A DNA stretch of 64,000 nt from JAASSS01 sp021767745 (lineage in GTDB: Bacteria > Pseudomonadota > Gammaproteobacteria > UBA5335), in NCBI GenBank assembly GCA_034189165.1, contig JAXHVN010000024.1, positions 55,003 to 119,002 of the forward strand. The letters are read 5' to 3'. The position numbers were made by a program, and so were the translations under genes. The notes beneath the pieces are model-generated. The model was not told the DNA's origin. It did no database searches and saw nothing but the letters and a program-made list of their open reading frames with translations. Below are positions 9,090-16,871 of the stretch, in pieces (the first letter of the stretch is position 1; each line of letters begins with the position of its first letter).

Positions 9090-9540
9090 CAGGATATGAC
9101 AGTCGCCCGCCGGGGCGGACGTTCGGCGCCGGATGCGGTTTGGTGCACGGCGTTGGACCCGGCGGCTCGGGAGGGAGTTCGGGGGCATGTGACGGACGCC
9201 CGGCGAGCGCCCTCCGGGGCGCTCGCGCCGTGGTGATGGCGCGAGGGGTGCGAGCCGCCGTTCAATCGATCCGCCTGGGGCGCGGCCGGCCGTTGTAGCA
9301 GTCCGCGCGAGCCGAACTCGGCGGGCCGATGGGGAATCTGCCGGTGCCCGCTCGCGGACCGGGAAGACTCGCGGCAGGGTCGGCGAGCGGTCGTCCCGGC
9401 GCCGCCAGGCGGGAGCGCTGTGGGTTCAGCGCTTCAGCAGTGCGCCCTCGTGAGCTTCCATCCGGCTCGGTCGGCCGTGCCGACGGCCGATGCCGATGGC
9501 ACGGTCGGCCCGCGCCGGCCCGCCGGCATTGCCCGACCGC
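9090..9540. other. intergenic interval between acrA and nrdJb, no gene found
   Basis: No reading frame here has recognisable homology or a convincing ribosome site. The interval is GC-rich with short inverted repeats; the best has CCGTGCC at 9475-9481 and GGCACGG at 9498-9504 and might act as a U-less terminator for nrdJb. I see no tRNA and no clear promoter hexamers. Confidence 0.5.
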
Positions 9541-10245
9541 TCAGCCGCACTTGGAGTCGCCGCAGTTCAGGCAGGTCAGGCAGTTGTCCATCACCACCAC
9601 GGCCTTGGTGTGGCACTTGCCGCAGAGCGTGGCGCTGGCCGGAAAGGCGCTGGCCTCGCCGCTGCTCTGGCTGCTGCGGGCCTCGTACTCGGCGCGTTTC
9701 TCCTCGATCAGCTTGAGCTGGCGCTCGTCGAGTTCGGCGTCGGGCAGCATGCCGATGAAGCGCAGATGCCGTTCGATGACATCGCCGATCTCCGCCACCA
9801 GCGAGGGCATGTACTTGCCACCCGGCCGCCAGTAGCCGCCGCGCGGGTCGAACACGGCCTTGAGCTCCTCCACCAGGAAGGTGATGTCGCCGCCCTTGCG
9901 GAACACGGCGGAGACGATGCGGGTGAGGGCGACGATCCACTGAAAATGGTCCATCGCCTTGGAGTTGATGAAGATTTCGAACGGGCGCCGGTGCTCGTGC
10001 TCGGTGCCCTCGTTCAACACGATGTCGTTGATCGTGATGTACATGGCGTGGTCGGCCATCGGCGGCTTCATCTTGTAGGTGGTGCCGATCAGCATGTCCG
10101 GCCGCTCCAGCTTCTCGTGCATCTGCACGACGTTGCCGGCGGCGAGGGGCGCGGCGGCCTGCGCCGGTGTGGGCGTCTGGGCGGCGGGCTCTTCCTTGGC
10201 CTTGACCTTGTAATCGGTGATGCGCTTGTCGATGCGTACGGGCAT
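9541..10245 (-). CDS. nrdJb: class II ribonucleotide reductase, C-terminal subunit NrdJb
   Basis: 234 residues from the ATG at 10245, which has GGGAG eight bases upstream; an in-frame GTG at 10263 lies before that ribosome site and is not used. It corresponds to the C-terminal part of adenosylcobalamin-dependent RNR: a TSCPD-type domain (about 70-175: PPMADHAMYITINDIV, NSKAMDHFQWIVALTR) followed by a Cys-rich tail (CGKCH, CLTCLNCG). The tail in this family binds zinc and re-reduces the active-site cysteines. Together with NrdJa it makes dNTPs independently of oxygen when B12 is available. It follows nrdJa by 59 bases and the pair is surely one operon. Confidence 0.93.
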   Translation of the reverse strand: MPVRIDKRITDYKVKAKEEPAAQTPTPAQAAAPLAAGNVVQMHEKLERPDMLIGTTYKMKPPMADHAMYITINDIVLNEGTEHEHRRPFEIFINSKAMDHFQWIVALTRIVSAVFRKGGDITFLVEELKAVFDPRGGYWRPGGKYMPSLVAEIGDVIERHLRFIGMLPDAELDERQLKLIEEKRAEYEARSSQSSGEASAFPASATLCGKCHTKAVVVMDNCLTCLNCGDSKCG

Positions 10246-10258
10246 GTCCGGTTCTCCC

Positions 10259-10281
10259 GGCACCGCCGGCGTGGCGGTGCC
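10259..10281 (-). other. perfect intercistronic hairpin between nrdJa and nrdJb
   Basis: GGCACCGCC, a five-base loop, then GGCGGTGCC: a nine-base-pair perfect stem 14 bases before the nrdJb start and just outside its GGGAG ribosome site. There is no U-tract, so it is not a classical terminator. It could protect an mRNA end, tune NrdJb relative to NrdJa or simply be spacer; the sequence alone does not decide. Confidence 0.5.
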
Positions 10282-10304
10282 TCTCGTGGCTGGCGGCGGC
10301 GCTA

Positions 10305-12455
10305 TCAGAAGCGGCCGTAGTAGCCCTCTTTCAGGGCGTCGTAGAGGTTCGCGGCGGTATGCGTCTCGCCGTCGTACTCGATCTGGGCATCGCCAGACAC
10401 CTCGACCTGCTCGCCATCCTCGAGCATGAAGACATACGTGGTGTTCTTCAGGTCCTGCTCCTTGACCAGCACGCCCTGGAACGCCTCGGGATTGAAGCGG
10501 AAGGTGGTGCAGCCCTTCAGACCCTGCCCATGGGCATAGAGGTAGATGTCCTTGAAGTTCTCGAAGGGGTAGTCGGTCGGCACGTTGGCGGTCTTGGAGA
10601 TGGAGGAGTCCACCCAGGTCTGCGCCGCCGCCTGGATGTCCACATGCTGGTTCGGCGTGATGTCGTCGGCAGTGACGAAGTACGCCGGCAGCTGCTCCTC
10701 GGGATCCTCCGAAAAGGGCATGGCCCGCGCGTTCACCAAGGCCCGGTAGGCGAGCAGTTCATAGGAGAAGACGTCCACCTTCTCCTTGCTCTTGCGGCCC
10801 TCGCGGATGACGTTGCGCGCATAGTGGTGGGCGAAGCTCGGCTCGATGCCGTTGCTGGCATTGTTGGCCAGCGAGAGCGAAATGGTGCCGGTCGGGGCGA
10901 TCGAGGTGTGATGCGTGAAGCGCCCGCCGCGCTCGGCCAGCGCCTCGACCAGTGCCGGGCGCACCTCGCCGACCCGCTGCATGTAGCGGCTGTAGCGGGC
11001 CCACAGCACGCGTCCGGGCAGCCGGTCGCCCGGCTGGTGGCCGTCGGCTGCCATCTCCGGACGCTTGCGCAGCATTTCGGCGGTGACCTCGAACGTCTCC
11101 TCCATGATCGGCGCTGCGCCCTTTTCCTCGGCCAGCTCCAGTGCCTGCTCCCAGCCCACGATCGCCATCTCGCGCGCCACCTCGTCGGTGAAGGCGACGG
11201 CCTCGGCGCTGCCGTAGGCCTTGCGCAGCATCGTCAGGGTGGAGCCCAGCCCCAGAAAGCCCATGCCGTGGCGCCGCTTGTGGGTGATCTCGTGGCGCTG
11301 CTGGCCGAGCGGCAGGCCGTTGATCTCGACCACGTTGTCCAGCATGCGGGTGAAGATGGCGACCACCGCGCGGTACTCGTCCCAGTCGAAGCGCGCCTTG
11401 TCGGTGAACGGTTCGCGCACGAAGCAGGTCAGGTTCACCGAGCCGAGCAGGCAGGAGCCGTAGGGCGGCAGCGGCTGCTCGCCGCAGGGATTGGTGGCGC
11501 GGATGTCCTCGCAGAACCAGTTGTTGTTCTGCTCGTTCACCTTGTCGATCAGGATGAAGCCGGGTTCGGCGAAATCGTAGGTGGAACTCATGATCAGGTC
11601 CCACAGCCGCCGCGCCTTGATGGTCTTGTAGACCCTGCACGCCACCAGCCCGTCCGGCCGCACGATGTAGCCCTGATGCGTCGGCCACTCGCGCCAGATG
11701 ATGTCGTCGGCCTGCTCCACGTCGAGCCCATCGGCCTCGGCTTCGGCGCGGGAGACGGGAAAGGCGAGCGGCCAGGTGCCGTTGGCCTTTACCGCGTTGA
11801 TGAACTCGTCGGTGATCAGCAGGGAGAGGTTGAACTGGCGCAGCCGGCCGTTCTCCCGCTTGGCCCGGATGAAGTCCAGCACGTCCGGATGGCCGACATC
11901 GAAGGTGCCCATCTGGGCACCGCGCCGGCCGCCGGCGGAGGAGACCGTGAAGCACATCTTGTCGTAGATATCCATGAACGAGAGCGGCCCTGAGGTATAG
12001 GCGCCGGCTCCCGACACGTAGGCGCCGCGCGGGCGCAGGGTGGAGAACTCATAGCCGATGCCGCAGCCGGCCTTCAGCGTCAGCCCGGCCTCGTGCACCT
12101 TCTCCAGGATGTCATTCATCGAATCCTCGATGGTGCCCGAGACGGTGCAGTTGATCGTGCTGGTGGCCGGCTTGTGCGCCTGCGCGCCGGCATTGGACGT
12201 GATGCGCCCGGCGGGGATCGCGCCGCGCCGCAGCGCCCACAGGAAGCGCTCGTGCCAGTGCTCGCGCACGGCCGGTGCCTCGACCTCGGCCAGCGCCCGA
12301 GCCACGCGCCGGAACGTGTGATCGACGGTCTGGTCGATCACCTCTCCGTTCTTCGCCTTCAGCCGGTACTTCTTGTCCCAGATGTCTTCGGAGGCGGGCT
12401 GTAGCGGGATCTCGGTCATGGCGCTCGGAAATAGCGTGAGCGGTGCACTGCTCAT
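10305..12455 (-). CDS. nrdJa: class II (B12-dependent) ribonucleotide reductase, catalytic subunit NrdJa
   Basis: 716 residues forming the RNR barrel. NPCGEQPLPPYGSCLLGSVNLT places the thiyl-radical Cys at 324 with Asn322 and Glu326. NCTVSGT gives Cys103, one of the pair that reduces substrate; its partner is in GCTTFRFNP near residue 670. TGTISLSLANNASNGIEP is a phosphate-site motif. The ATG at 12455 has AAGGAG six bases upstream. Splitting of nrdJ into a and b reading frames is known from Pseudomonas. It needs adenosylcobalamin, which links it functionally to cobalamin supply (compare cobB at 19828-21129). No cobalamin riboswitch is recognisable upstream. Confidence 0.95.
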   Translation of the reverse strand: MSSAPLTLFPSAMTEIPLQPASEDIWDKKYRLKAKNGEVIDQTVDHTFRRVARALAEVEAPAVREHWHERFLWALRRGAIPAGRITSNAGAQAHKPATSTINCTVSGTIEDSMNDILEKVHEAGLTLKAGCGIGYEFSTLRPRGAYVSGAGAYTSGPLSFMDIYDKMCFTVSSAGGRRGAQMGTFDVGHPDVLDFIRAKRENGRLRQFNLSLLITDEFINAVKANGTWPLAFPVSRAEAEADGLDVEQADDIIWREWPTHQGYIVRPDGLVACRVYKTIKARRLWDLIMSSTYDFAEPGFILIDKVNEQNNNWFCEDIRATNPCGEQPLPPYGSCLLGSVNLTCFVREPFTDKARFDWDEYRAVVAIFTRMLDNVVEINGLPLGQQRHEITHKRRHGMGFLGLGSTLTMLRKAYGSAEAVAFTDEVAREMAIVGWEQALELAEEKGAAPIMEETFEVTAEMLRKRPEMAADGHQPGDRLPGRVLWARYSRYMQRVGEVRPALVEALAERGGRFTHHTSIAPTGTISLSLANNASNGIEPSFAHHYARNVIREGRKSKEKVDVFSYELLAYRALVNARAMPFSEDPEEQLPAYFVTADDITPNQHVDIQAAAQTWVDSSISKTANVPTDYPFENFKDIYLYAHGQGLKGCTTFRFNPEAFQGVLVKEQDLKNTTYVFMLEDGEQVEVSGDAQIEYDGETHTAANLYDALKEGYYGRF

Positions 12456-12816
12456 GGCTGGCTGGCTCCTTACTTTGAAGTTTGCGCCCCTTCGGCCGAG
12501 CTGTCAGGCGCTGGACGGTGTGTGGCGGCGGCTACTACATGTGGTGCGTGGCTAGAACCTATTCCGCCCGTGGCGGGAAGTCAAAACCTTTTTGGTTTTC
12601 TTATAAATCAATGGCTTAAAATAAAATGCAGCAGATTCAAGCGGATAGCCGATACCCACTAGATATGGTGGCAGGCCGGATCGCACCGGGAGGCGGGTCC
12701 AGTGACGCGCCGGCCCGGCGCGCCCGTGGCCGCGCCGGCAGGGCGGTGGAATAATCCGCGGCGAACGGCGCGCCCGCGTGCCGCCAGAACGAATGGATCG
12801 ATTGAGGAACAGCGTT
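12456..12816. promoter_or_regulatory. divergent control region of nrdJab and degQ, with an AT-rich core
   Basis: The 361 bases between the divergent nrdJa and degQ starts hold no gene. Bases 12581-12640 are strikingly AT-rich for this genome (AAAACC-TTTTT-GGTTTT at 12583-12599, then TATAAA and TAAAAT hexamers), the likely promoter core for one or both directions. A quasi-palindrome TTCCGCC-CGT-GGCGGGAA lies at 12562-12579. Exact start sites cannot be fixed by eye. Confidence 0.5.
12532..12547. promoter_or_regulatory. possible NrdR box upstream of nrdJa
   Basis: CTACTACATGTGGTGC has the dyad core AC-N-ACATGT-N-GT and matches 10 of 16 positions of the NrdR-box consensus (acaCwAtATaTwGtgt). It lies 77 bases before the nrdJa start. 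NrdR boxes normally occur as pairs about three helical turns apart and I find no second copy, so this is a weak call. Confidence 0.3.
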
Positions 12817-14238
12817 ATGAACGAACCTCGTGTTGCCGGCCGGCAGCGATCGGCAGCCGTCCTGGCCCTGCTGGCAGGGCTCGGCCTCGCCCTGACGGCG
12901 CCGACTCCCGTGCCGGCGGCGCCACCGATCATGGCCGCCGTGGACGGGCAGGTGCCGACGCTGGCGCCGCTGGTGAAGAAGGCGACGCCGGCGGTGGTGA
13001 ACATTTCGGCCACCGGCAAGGTCGAGGTGCGCAACCCGCTGATGGACAGTCCGCTGTTCGAGGATCCGTTCTTCCGCCGCTTCTTCGGCGAGCCGGAGCA
13101 GGGCACGCCGCGCTTTCGCGAGGCGCAGAGCCTCGGTTCGGGCGTGATCGTCGATGCCGAGAAGGGCTACATCCTGACCAACGCGCACGTGGTGCAGCAG
13201 GCAGACGAGATCGAGGTCACGCTGCAGGACGAGCGTGAGTTCATCGCCAAGATCATCGGTGCCGACAAGGAGACCGACGTCGCCCTGCTGCAGATCGAGG
13301 CCGACGGCCTCGCCGAGCTGCCGCTGGGCGATTCCGACAGCATGCAGGTGGGCGACTTCGTGGTCGCCATCGGCAACCCCTTCGGCCTGCGCCACACCGT
13401 CACCTCCGGCATCGTCAGCGCGGTGGGCCGCTCGGGGATCGGCAACGTCGACAGCTACCAGAACTACATCCAGACCGATGCCTCGATCAATCCCGGCAAC
13501 TCCGGCGGCGCACTGGTGGACCTGCAGGGCGAGCTGATCGGCATCAACACCGCCATCCTCTCGCGCACCGGGGGCAACATCGGCATTGGCTTCGCGATTC
13601 CGTCGAACCTGGCCAAGCGGGTGATGGAGCAACTGGTCAAGTACGGCGAGGTCGAGCGGGGCCGGCTGGGGGTGATCGTGCAGAACCTCACGCCCGAGCT
13701 GGCCGAGGCGTTCGATCTCAAGAACGACGATGGCGTGGTCATCACCGACATCGAGCCGGGCTCCTCGGCGGCCGAGGCCGGGCTGCAGGCGGGCGATGTG
13801 ATCGTCGGCGTCAACGGCCGCGAGGTGCGCAACTATCGTGACCTGCGCAACACCATCGGCCTGCTGCGGGTGGGCGAGAAGGTGCGCCTCGAGATCCTGC
13901 GCGAGGGGCGGCGACGGGTGATCGACACCCAGGTCGGTGCCGTGCCGGAAGAGACCGTCACCGCCAGTGGCGAGGCCGAGGGCGCCGGGGATCTGCATCC
14001 GCGGCTGGCCGGCGCCACCTTTGGCAACAATCCGGACGGCGAGGGCATCGTGGTGATGGACGTCGAGCCGGCCAGCCCGGCGGCGCGCGCGGGCCTGCGG
14101 CCGGACGACCTGATCCTCTCGGTCAATCGCCAGCGCGTCGAGGATCTGGCCGCTTTCAAGCGCCGCGTGAGTGGGCAGGACCAGCTGCTGCTGTTCATCG
14201 AGCGTGGCCGCGGCCGGCTCTACCTCGCGCTGCGCTAG
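12817..14238 (+). CDS. degQ: periplasmic serine endoprotease, DegQ/DegP (Do) family
   Basis: 473 residues from the ATG at 12817 (GAGGAA seven bases upstream). Signal peptide about 1-35, cleaved near VPAAP. The trypsin-like domain carries His124 (TNAHVV), Asp154 (DVALLQI) and Ser229 (NPGNSGGAL). Two PDZ domains follow (about 265-355, and 365-470 with the LYLALR end). It degrades and refolds misfolded envelope proteins. The short LA loop (NPLMDSPLFEDPFFRRFFGEPEQG) favours DegQ over DegP. It is a single-gene unit closed by a strong terminator. The symbol is by family; a degP-like name would also be defensible. Confidence 0.93.
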   Translation: MNEPRVAGRQRSAAVLALLAGLGLALTAPTPVPAAPPIMAAVDGQVPTLAPLVKKATPAVVNISATGKVEVRNPLMDSPLFEDPFFRRFFGEPEQGTPRFREAQSLGSGVIVDAEKGYILTNAHVVQQADEIEVTLQDEREFIAKIIGADKETDVALLQIEADGLAELPLGDSDSMQVGDFVVAIGNPFGLRHTVTSGIVSAVGRSGIGNVDSYQNYIQTDASINPGNSGGALVDLQGELIGINTAILSRTGGNIGIGFAIPSNLAKRVMEQLVKYGEVERGRLGVIVQNLTPELAEAFDLKNDDGVVITDIEPGSSAAEAGLQAGDVIVGVNGREVRNYRDLRNTIGLLRVGEKVRLEILREGRRRVIDTQVGAVPEETVTASGEAEGAGDLHPRLAGATFGNNPDGEGIVVMDVEPASPAARAGLRPDDLILSVNRQRVEDLAAFKRRVSGQDQLLLFIERGRGRLYLALR

Positions 14239-14260
14239 CGCCGCCCGCCGGCGCTGATGC

Positions 14261-14292
14261 GACAAAGGCCCCGCTCCGGCGGGGCCTTTGTC
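14261..14292 (+). terminator. Rho-independent terminator after degQ
   Basis: A 14-base-pair perfect stem, GACAAAGGCCCCGC / GCGGGGCCTTTGTC with loop TCCG, begins 22 bases after the degQ stop. The A-rich and T-rich ends make it usable in both directions, although the T-run after the stem is short (TTTG in the arm). Confidence 0.8.
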
Positions 14293-14391
14293 GTCCGCTG
14301 CCCGTGCCGGGCGGCGGGTCCGGCGCGGCGGGTCCGGCGCTCAGGCCAGTCGCGGCGTCCTGCCGTGGTCCAGCGGCGGCGCGCCGCCGCC

Positions 14392-15180
14392 TCAGGCGGT
14401 GATCATCCGCAGGCCGACGATCACCAGGAACAGCGCGAACAGGCGCTTCATGCGCCGCTCCGGCCAGCGATGCGCGAGCCGCGCACCCAGCGGCGCGAAC
14501 ACCACCGTGGCCAGCGTGATGCCGAGGAAGGCCGGCCAGTAGACATAGCCGGTGGCGCCGGCCGGCAGGTCGGGGGCGTCCTGCCCTGCGAGCAGATAGC
14601 CGGCGGCGCCGGCCAGCGCGATCGGCAGCCCACAGGCCGCCGCCGAGCCCACTGCCTCGCGCATCGGCACCCGGCACCAGGTGAGGAAGGGCACGGTGAT
14701 CGAGCCGCCGCCGATGCCGGTCAGGGCCGAGGCCGTGCCGATCAGCAGGCCGGCGAGGCCGCGCCCGAGCCGGCCCGGCAGACGCCCGGCGGCCGGCGGC
14801 CTGAGCCCCAGGCCCATCTGCACGGCCACCGCCAGCGAGAACAGGCCGAACAGCAGCGCCAGCGCGCGGCTCGGCAGGCGATCAGCCAGCAGCGCGCCGG
14901 TCGCCGCGCCGGCGAGGATGCCGGGCGTCATCGGCAGCACGATGTCCCAGCGCACGCCGCCGCGGCGCTGGTGGGCGGCGATCGAGGAGAGCGAGGTCAC
15001 CACGATGGTGGCGAGCGAGGTGCCGAGCGCCAGATGCATCACCAGCGCCGCCGGCAGTTGCTGCCAGGCGAAGGCGGCGACGAGCACCGGCACGATGACT
15101 GCGCCGCCGCCGATGCCGAACAGGCCCGCCATGGTGCCGGCGACGATACCGGCGAGCAGATAGACCAGCAGGCTCAGCAC
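14392..15180 (-). CDS. TauE/SafE family membrane exporter
   Basis: 262 residues and about eight hydrophobic segments. The duplicated glycine motif of the family appears in both halves: GLFGIGGGAVIVPVL near residue 20 and LTGIGGGSITVPFL near residue 152. The family (former DUF81) exports sulfite, sulfoacetate or other small organosulfur anions in characterised members; the substrate here cannot be told. It starts 16 bases after the GNAT-nitrilase gene on the same strand, so the two probably share a transcript. It converges on degQ. Confidence 0.85.
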   Translation of the reverse strand: MLSLLVYLLAGIVAGTMAGLFGIGGGAVIVPVLVAAFAWQQLPAALVMHLALGTSLATIVVTSLSSIAAHQRRGGVRWDIVLPMTPGILAGAATGALLADRLPSRALALLFGLFSLAVAVQMGLGLRPPAAGRLPGRLGRGLAGLLIGTASALTGIGGGSITVPFLTWCRVPMREAVGSAAACGLPIALAGAAGYLLAGQDAPDLPAGATGYVYWPAFLGITLATVVFAPLGARLAHRWPERRMKRLFALFLVIVGLRMITA

Positions 15181-15196
15181 GGCGGGCGTCGCCCCG

Positions 15197-16765
15197 TCAG
15201 CCGGCGTCGCCCAGCCACTGAATGCGGTAGAGATCGCGGCGCCGGTCCTGGTAGTTGTGCACCGAGCCGGCGTTGCGCAGGTCGGTCAGGGCGTCGAGAT
15301 CCAGGTCGGTGATCAGTGTCATCTCGGTGTTGGGCGTGCTTTCGGCGGCGATGCCGTCGCGATCGAAGTTGAAATCCGAGGGCGTGAACACCGCCGACTG
15401 CGAGTACTGGATGTCGATGTTGTGCACCCGCGGCAGGTTGCCCACGCTGCCGGTGATGGCGACGTAGCACTCGTTCTCGATCGCTCGGGCCTGGGCGCAG
15501 TGGCGCACCCGCAGGTAGCCGGTGCGGGTGTCCGTCCAGTAGGGCACGAACAGGATCTGCGCGCCCCGCTCCGCCAGCAGTCGGGGCAGCTCGGGGAATT
15601 CCACGTCGTAGCAGATCAGGATGCCGATGCGGCCGACGTCGGTGTCGAACACCTTGAGCTGCTCGCCGCCGGTCATGCCCCAGCAGGCGCGCTCGTCGGG
15701 CGTGATGTGCAGCTTGTACTGGCAGTCCATCGTGCCGTCGCGACGGCACAGGTAGCTGACGTTGTAGAGGGCCTGATCCTCGTACACCGGCATGCTGCCG
15801 GCGATGATGTTGATGTTGTAGCTCACCGCCAGCTCGCGCAGGTGCTCGCAGATCGCCTCGGTGTGCGTGGCCAGGCCCCGCACCGCCTCGGCGGCGTTGC
15901 CCTGGTTGTACAGGCGCATCAGCGGCGCGTTGAAGAACTCCGGGAACAGGGCGAAGTCGGACTGATAGCCGGCGAGGGCGTCGACGAAGAATTCGGCCTG
16001 CTGCAGCAGGTCATCCAGATCGTTGGTGGCCCGCATCTGCCACTGCACCGTGCCGACGCGCACGATGCGCTTGGCGGCACCGATCAGTGGTGGCTTCGCC
16101 GCCTGGTAGTGGATGTTGCTCCATTCCACCAGCGTGGCGTAGGCGTGCGAGTCGCGGTCCTCGGGCAGATAGCCGGTGATGATGCGCCGCACGTGGAAGT
16201 CGTTCGCCAGCTGGAAGGAGAGGATCGGATCGCGCAGCTCGCGCATCCGCACCTGTTCGATGTAGGCCTCCGGCGTCATCTCCCCGGCATGGCGGGCATA
16301 GCCGGGGATGCGCCCGCCGGCGACGATGGCCCGCAGGTTCAGCCGCCGGCACAATTCCTTGCGGGCGTCGTACAGACGCCGGCCAAGGCGCAGGTCGCGA
16401 TACTCCGGATGCACGAACACATCCACGCCGTAGAGCACATCACCCCGCGGATCGTGCGTGGTGAGGTAGCCCTTGCCGGTGATCTGCTCGTAGGTATGCT
16501 GATCGCCATAGCGGGCGTAGTTGACGATCAGGCTCAGCGCCCCGGCCACCACCCGGCCGTTGTCCTCGATGCAGATCTGGCCCTCGGGGAAGTGGCGCAG
16601 CTGCGAGAGGAACTGATCGCGCTCCCACGCGCCGCCGAGATCGCCGGGATACACGGCGTCCATGATGGCCTTGAGGTCGTCATAGTCCTCGGCCCGCAGG
16701 GTGCGCAGGCGCAGGCGGTACTCATCGGCTTCGGGGCTGGGGGACAGCTCGGCGCTCTCTGGCAT
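15197..16765 (-). CDS. fusion protein: GNAT acetyltransferase plus nitrilase-family amidohydrolase
   Basis: 522 residues from the ATG at 16765 (GGAG seven bases upstream; an earlier GTG at 16771 is nearer the site and less likely). Residues about 18-200 are a GNAT domain, with VDVFVHPEYRDLRLGRRLYDARKEL as the acetyl-CoA loop. Residues about 235-515 are a carbon-nitrogen hydrolase with the full triad Glu276 (LFPEFF), Lys351 (QYKLHITPDE) and Cys385 (ICYDVEFPE). Such fusions form a known but poorly characterised bacterial family; substrates are unknown. The likely chemistry is amide hydrolysis coupled to an N-acyl transfer. It shares a 106-base divergent gap with the M16 peptidase. Confidence 0.9.
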   Translation of the reverse strand: MPESAELSPSPEADEYRLRLRTLRAEDYDDLKAIMDAVYPGDLGGAWERDQFLSQLRHFPEGQICIEDNGRVVAGALSLIVNYARYGDQHTYEQITGKGYLTTHDPRGDVLYGVDVFVHPEYRDLRLGRRLYDARKELCRRLNLRAIVAGGRIPGYARHAGEMTPEAYIEQVRMRELRDPILSFQLANDFHVRRIITGYLPEDRDSHAYATLVEWSNIHYQAAKPPLIGAAKRIVRVGTVQWQMRATNDLDDLLQQAEFFVDALAGYQSDFALFPEFFNAPLMRLYNQGNAAEAVRGLATHTEAICEHLRELAVSYNINIIAGSMPVYEDQALYNVSYLCRRDGTMDCQYKLHITPDERACWGMTGGEQLKVFDTDVGRIGILICYDVEFPELPRLLAERGAQILFVPYWTDTRTGYLRVRHCAQARAIENECYVAITGSVGNLPRVHNIDIQYSQSAVFTPSDFNFDRDGIAAESTPNTEMTLITDLDLDALTDLRNAGSVHNYQDRRRDLYRIQWLGDAG

Positions 16766-16790
16766 GCGCACGCTCCGGCAGGCAAACGTC

Positions 16791-16796
16791 TATGAT
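16791..16796 (+). promoter_or_regulatory. candidate -10 element for the M16 peptidase gene
   Basis: TATGAT matches five of six bases of the sigma-70 -10 consensus and lies 76 bases before the ATG at 16872. No good -35 hexamer is visible at the proper spacing, so this is tentative. Confidence 0.3.
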
Positions 16797-16871
16797 ACCA
16801 AGGCCCTCGGCCAGGGCCGGCCGCGCCGGCGGCCATACCGCTCATGTCACCCGCGTGAACCAAGGCATCCG

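Noticed and set aside
9475..9504. Terminator for nrdJb
   Set aside because: Seven-base arms with a 16-base loop and no T-run on the minus strand are too weak to call.
12456..12816. Cobalamin riboswitch before nrdJa
   Set aside because: I looked for the B12-box pattern and the usual paired elements on the minus strand and found none.
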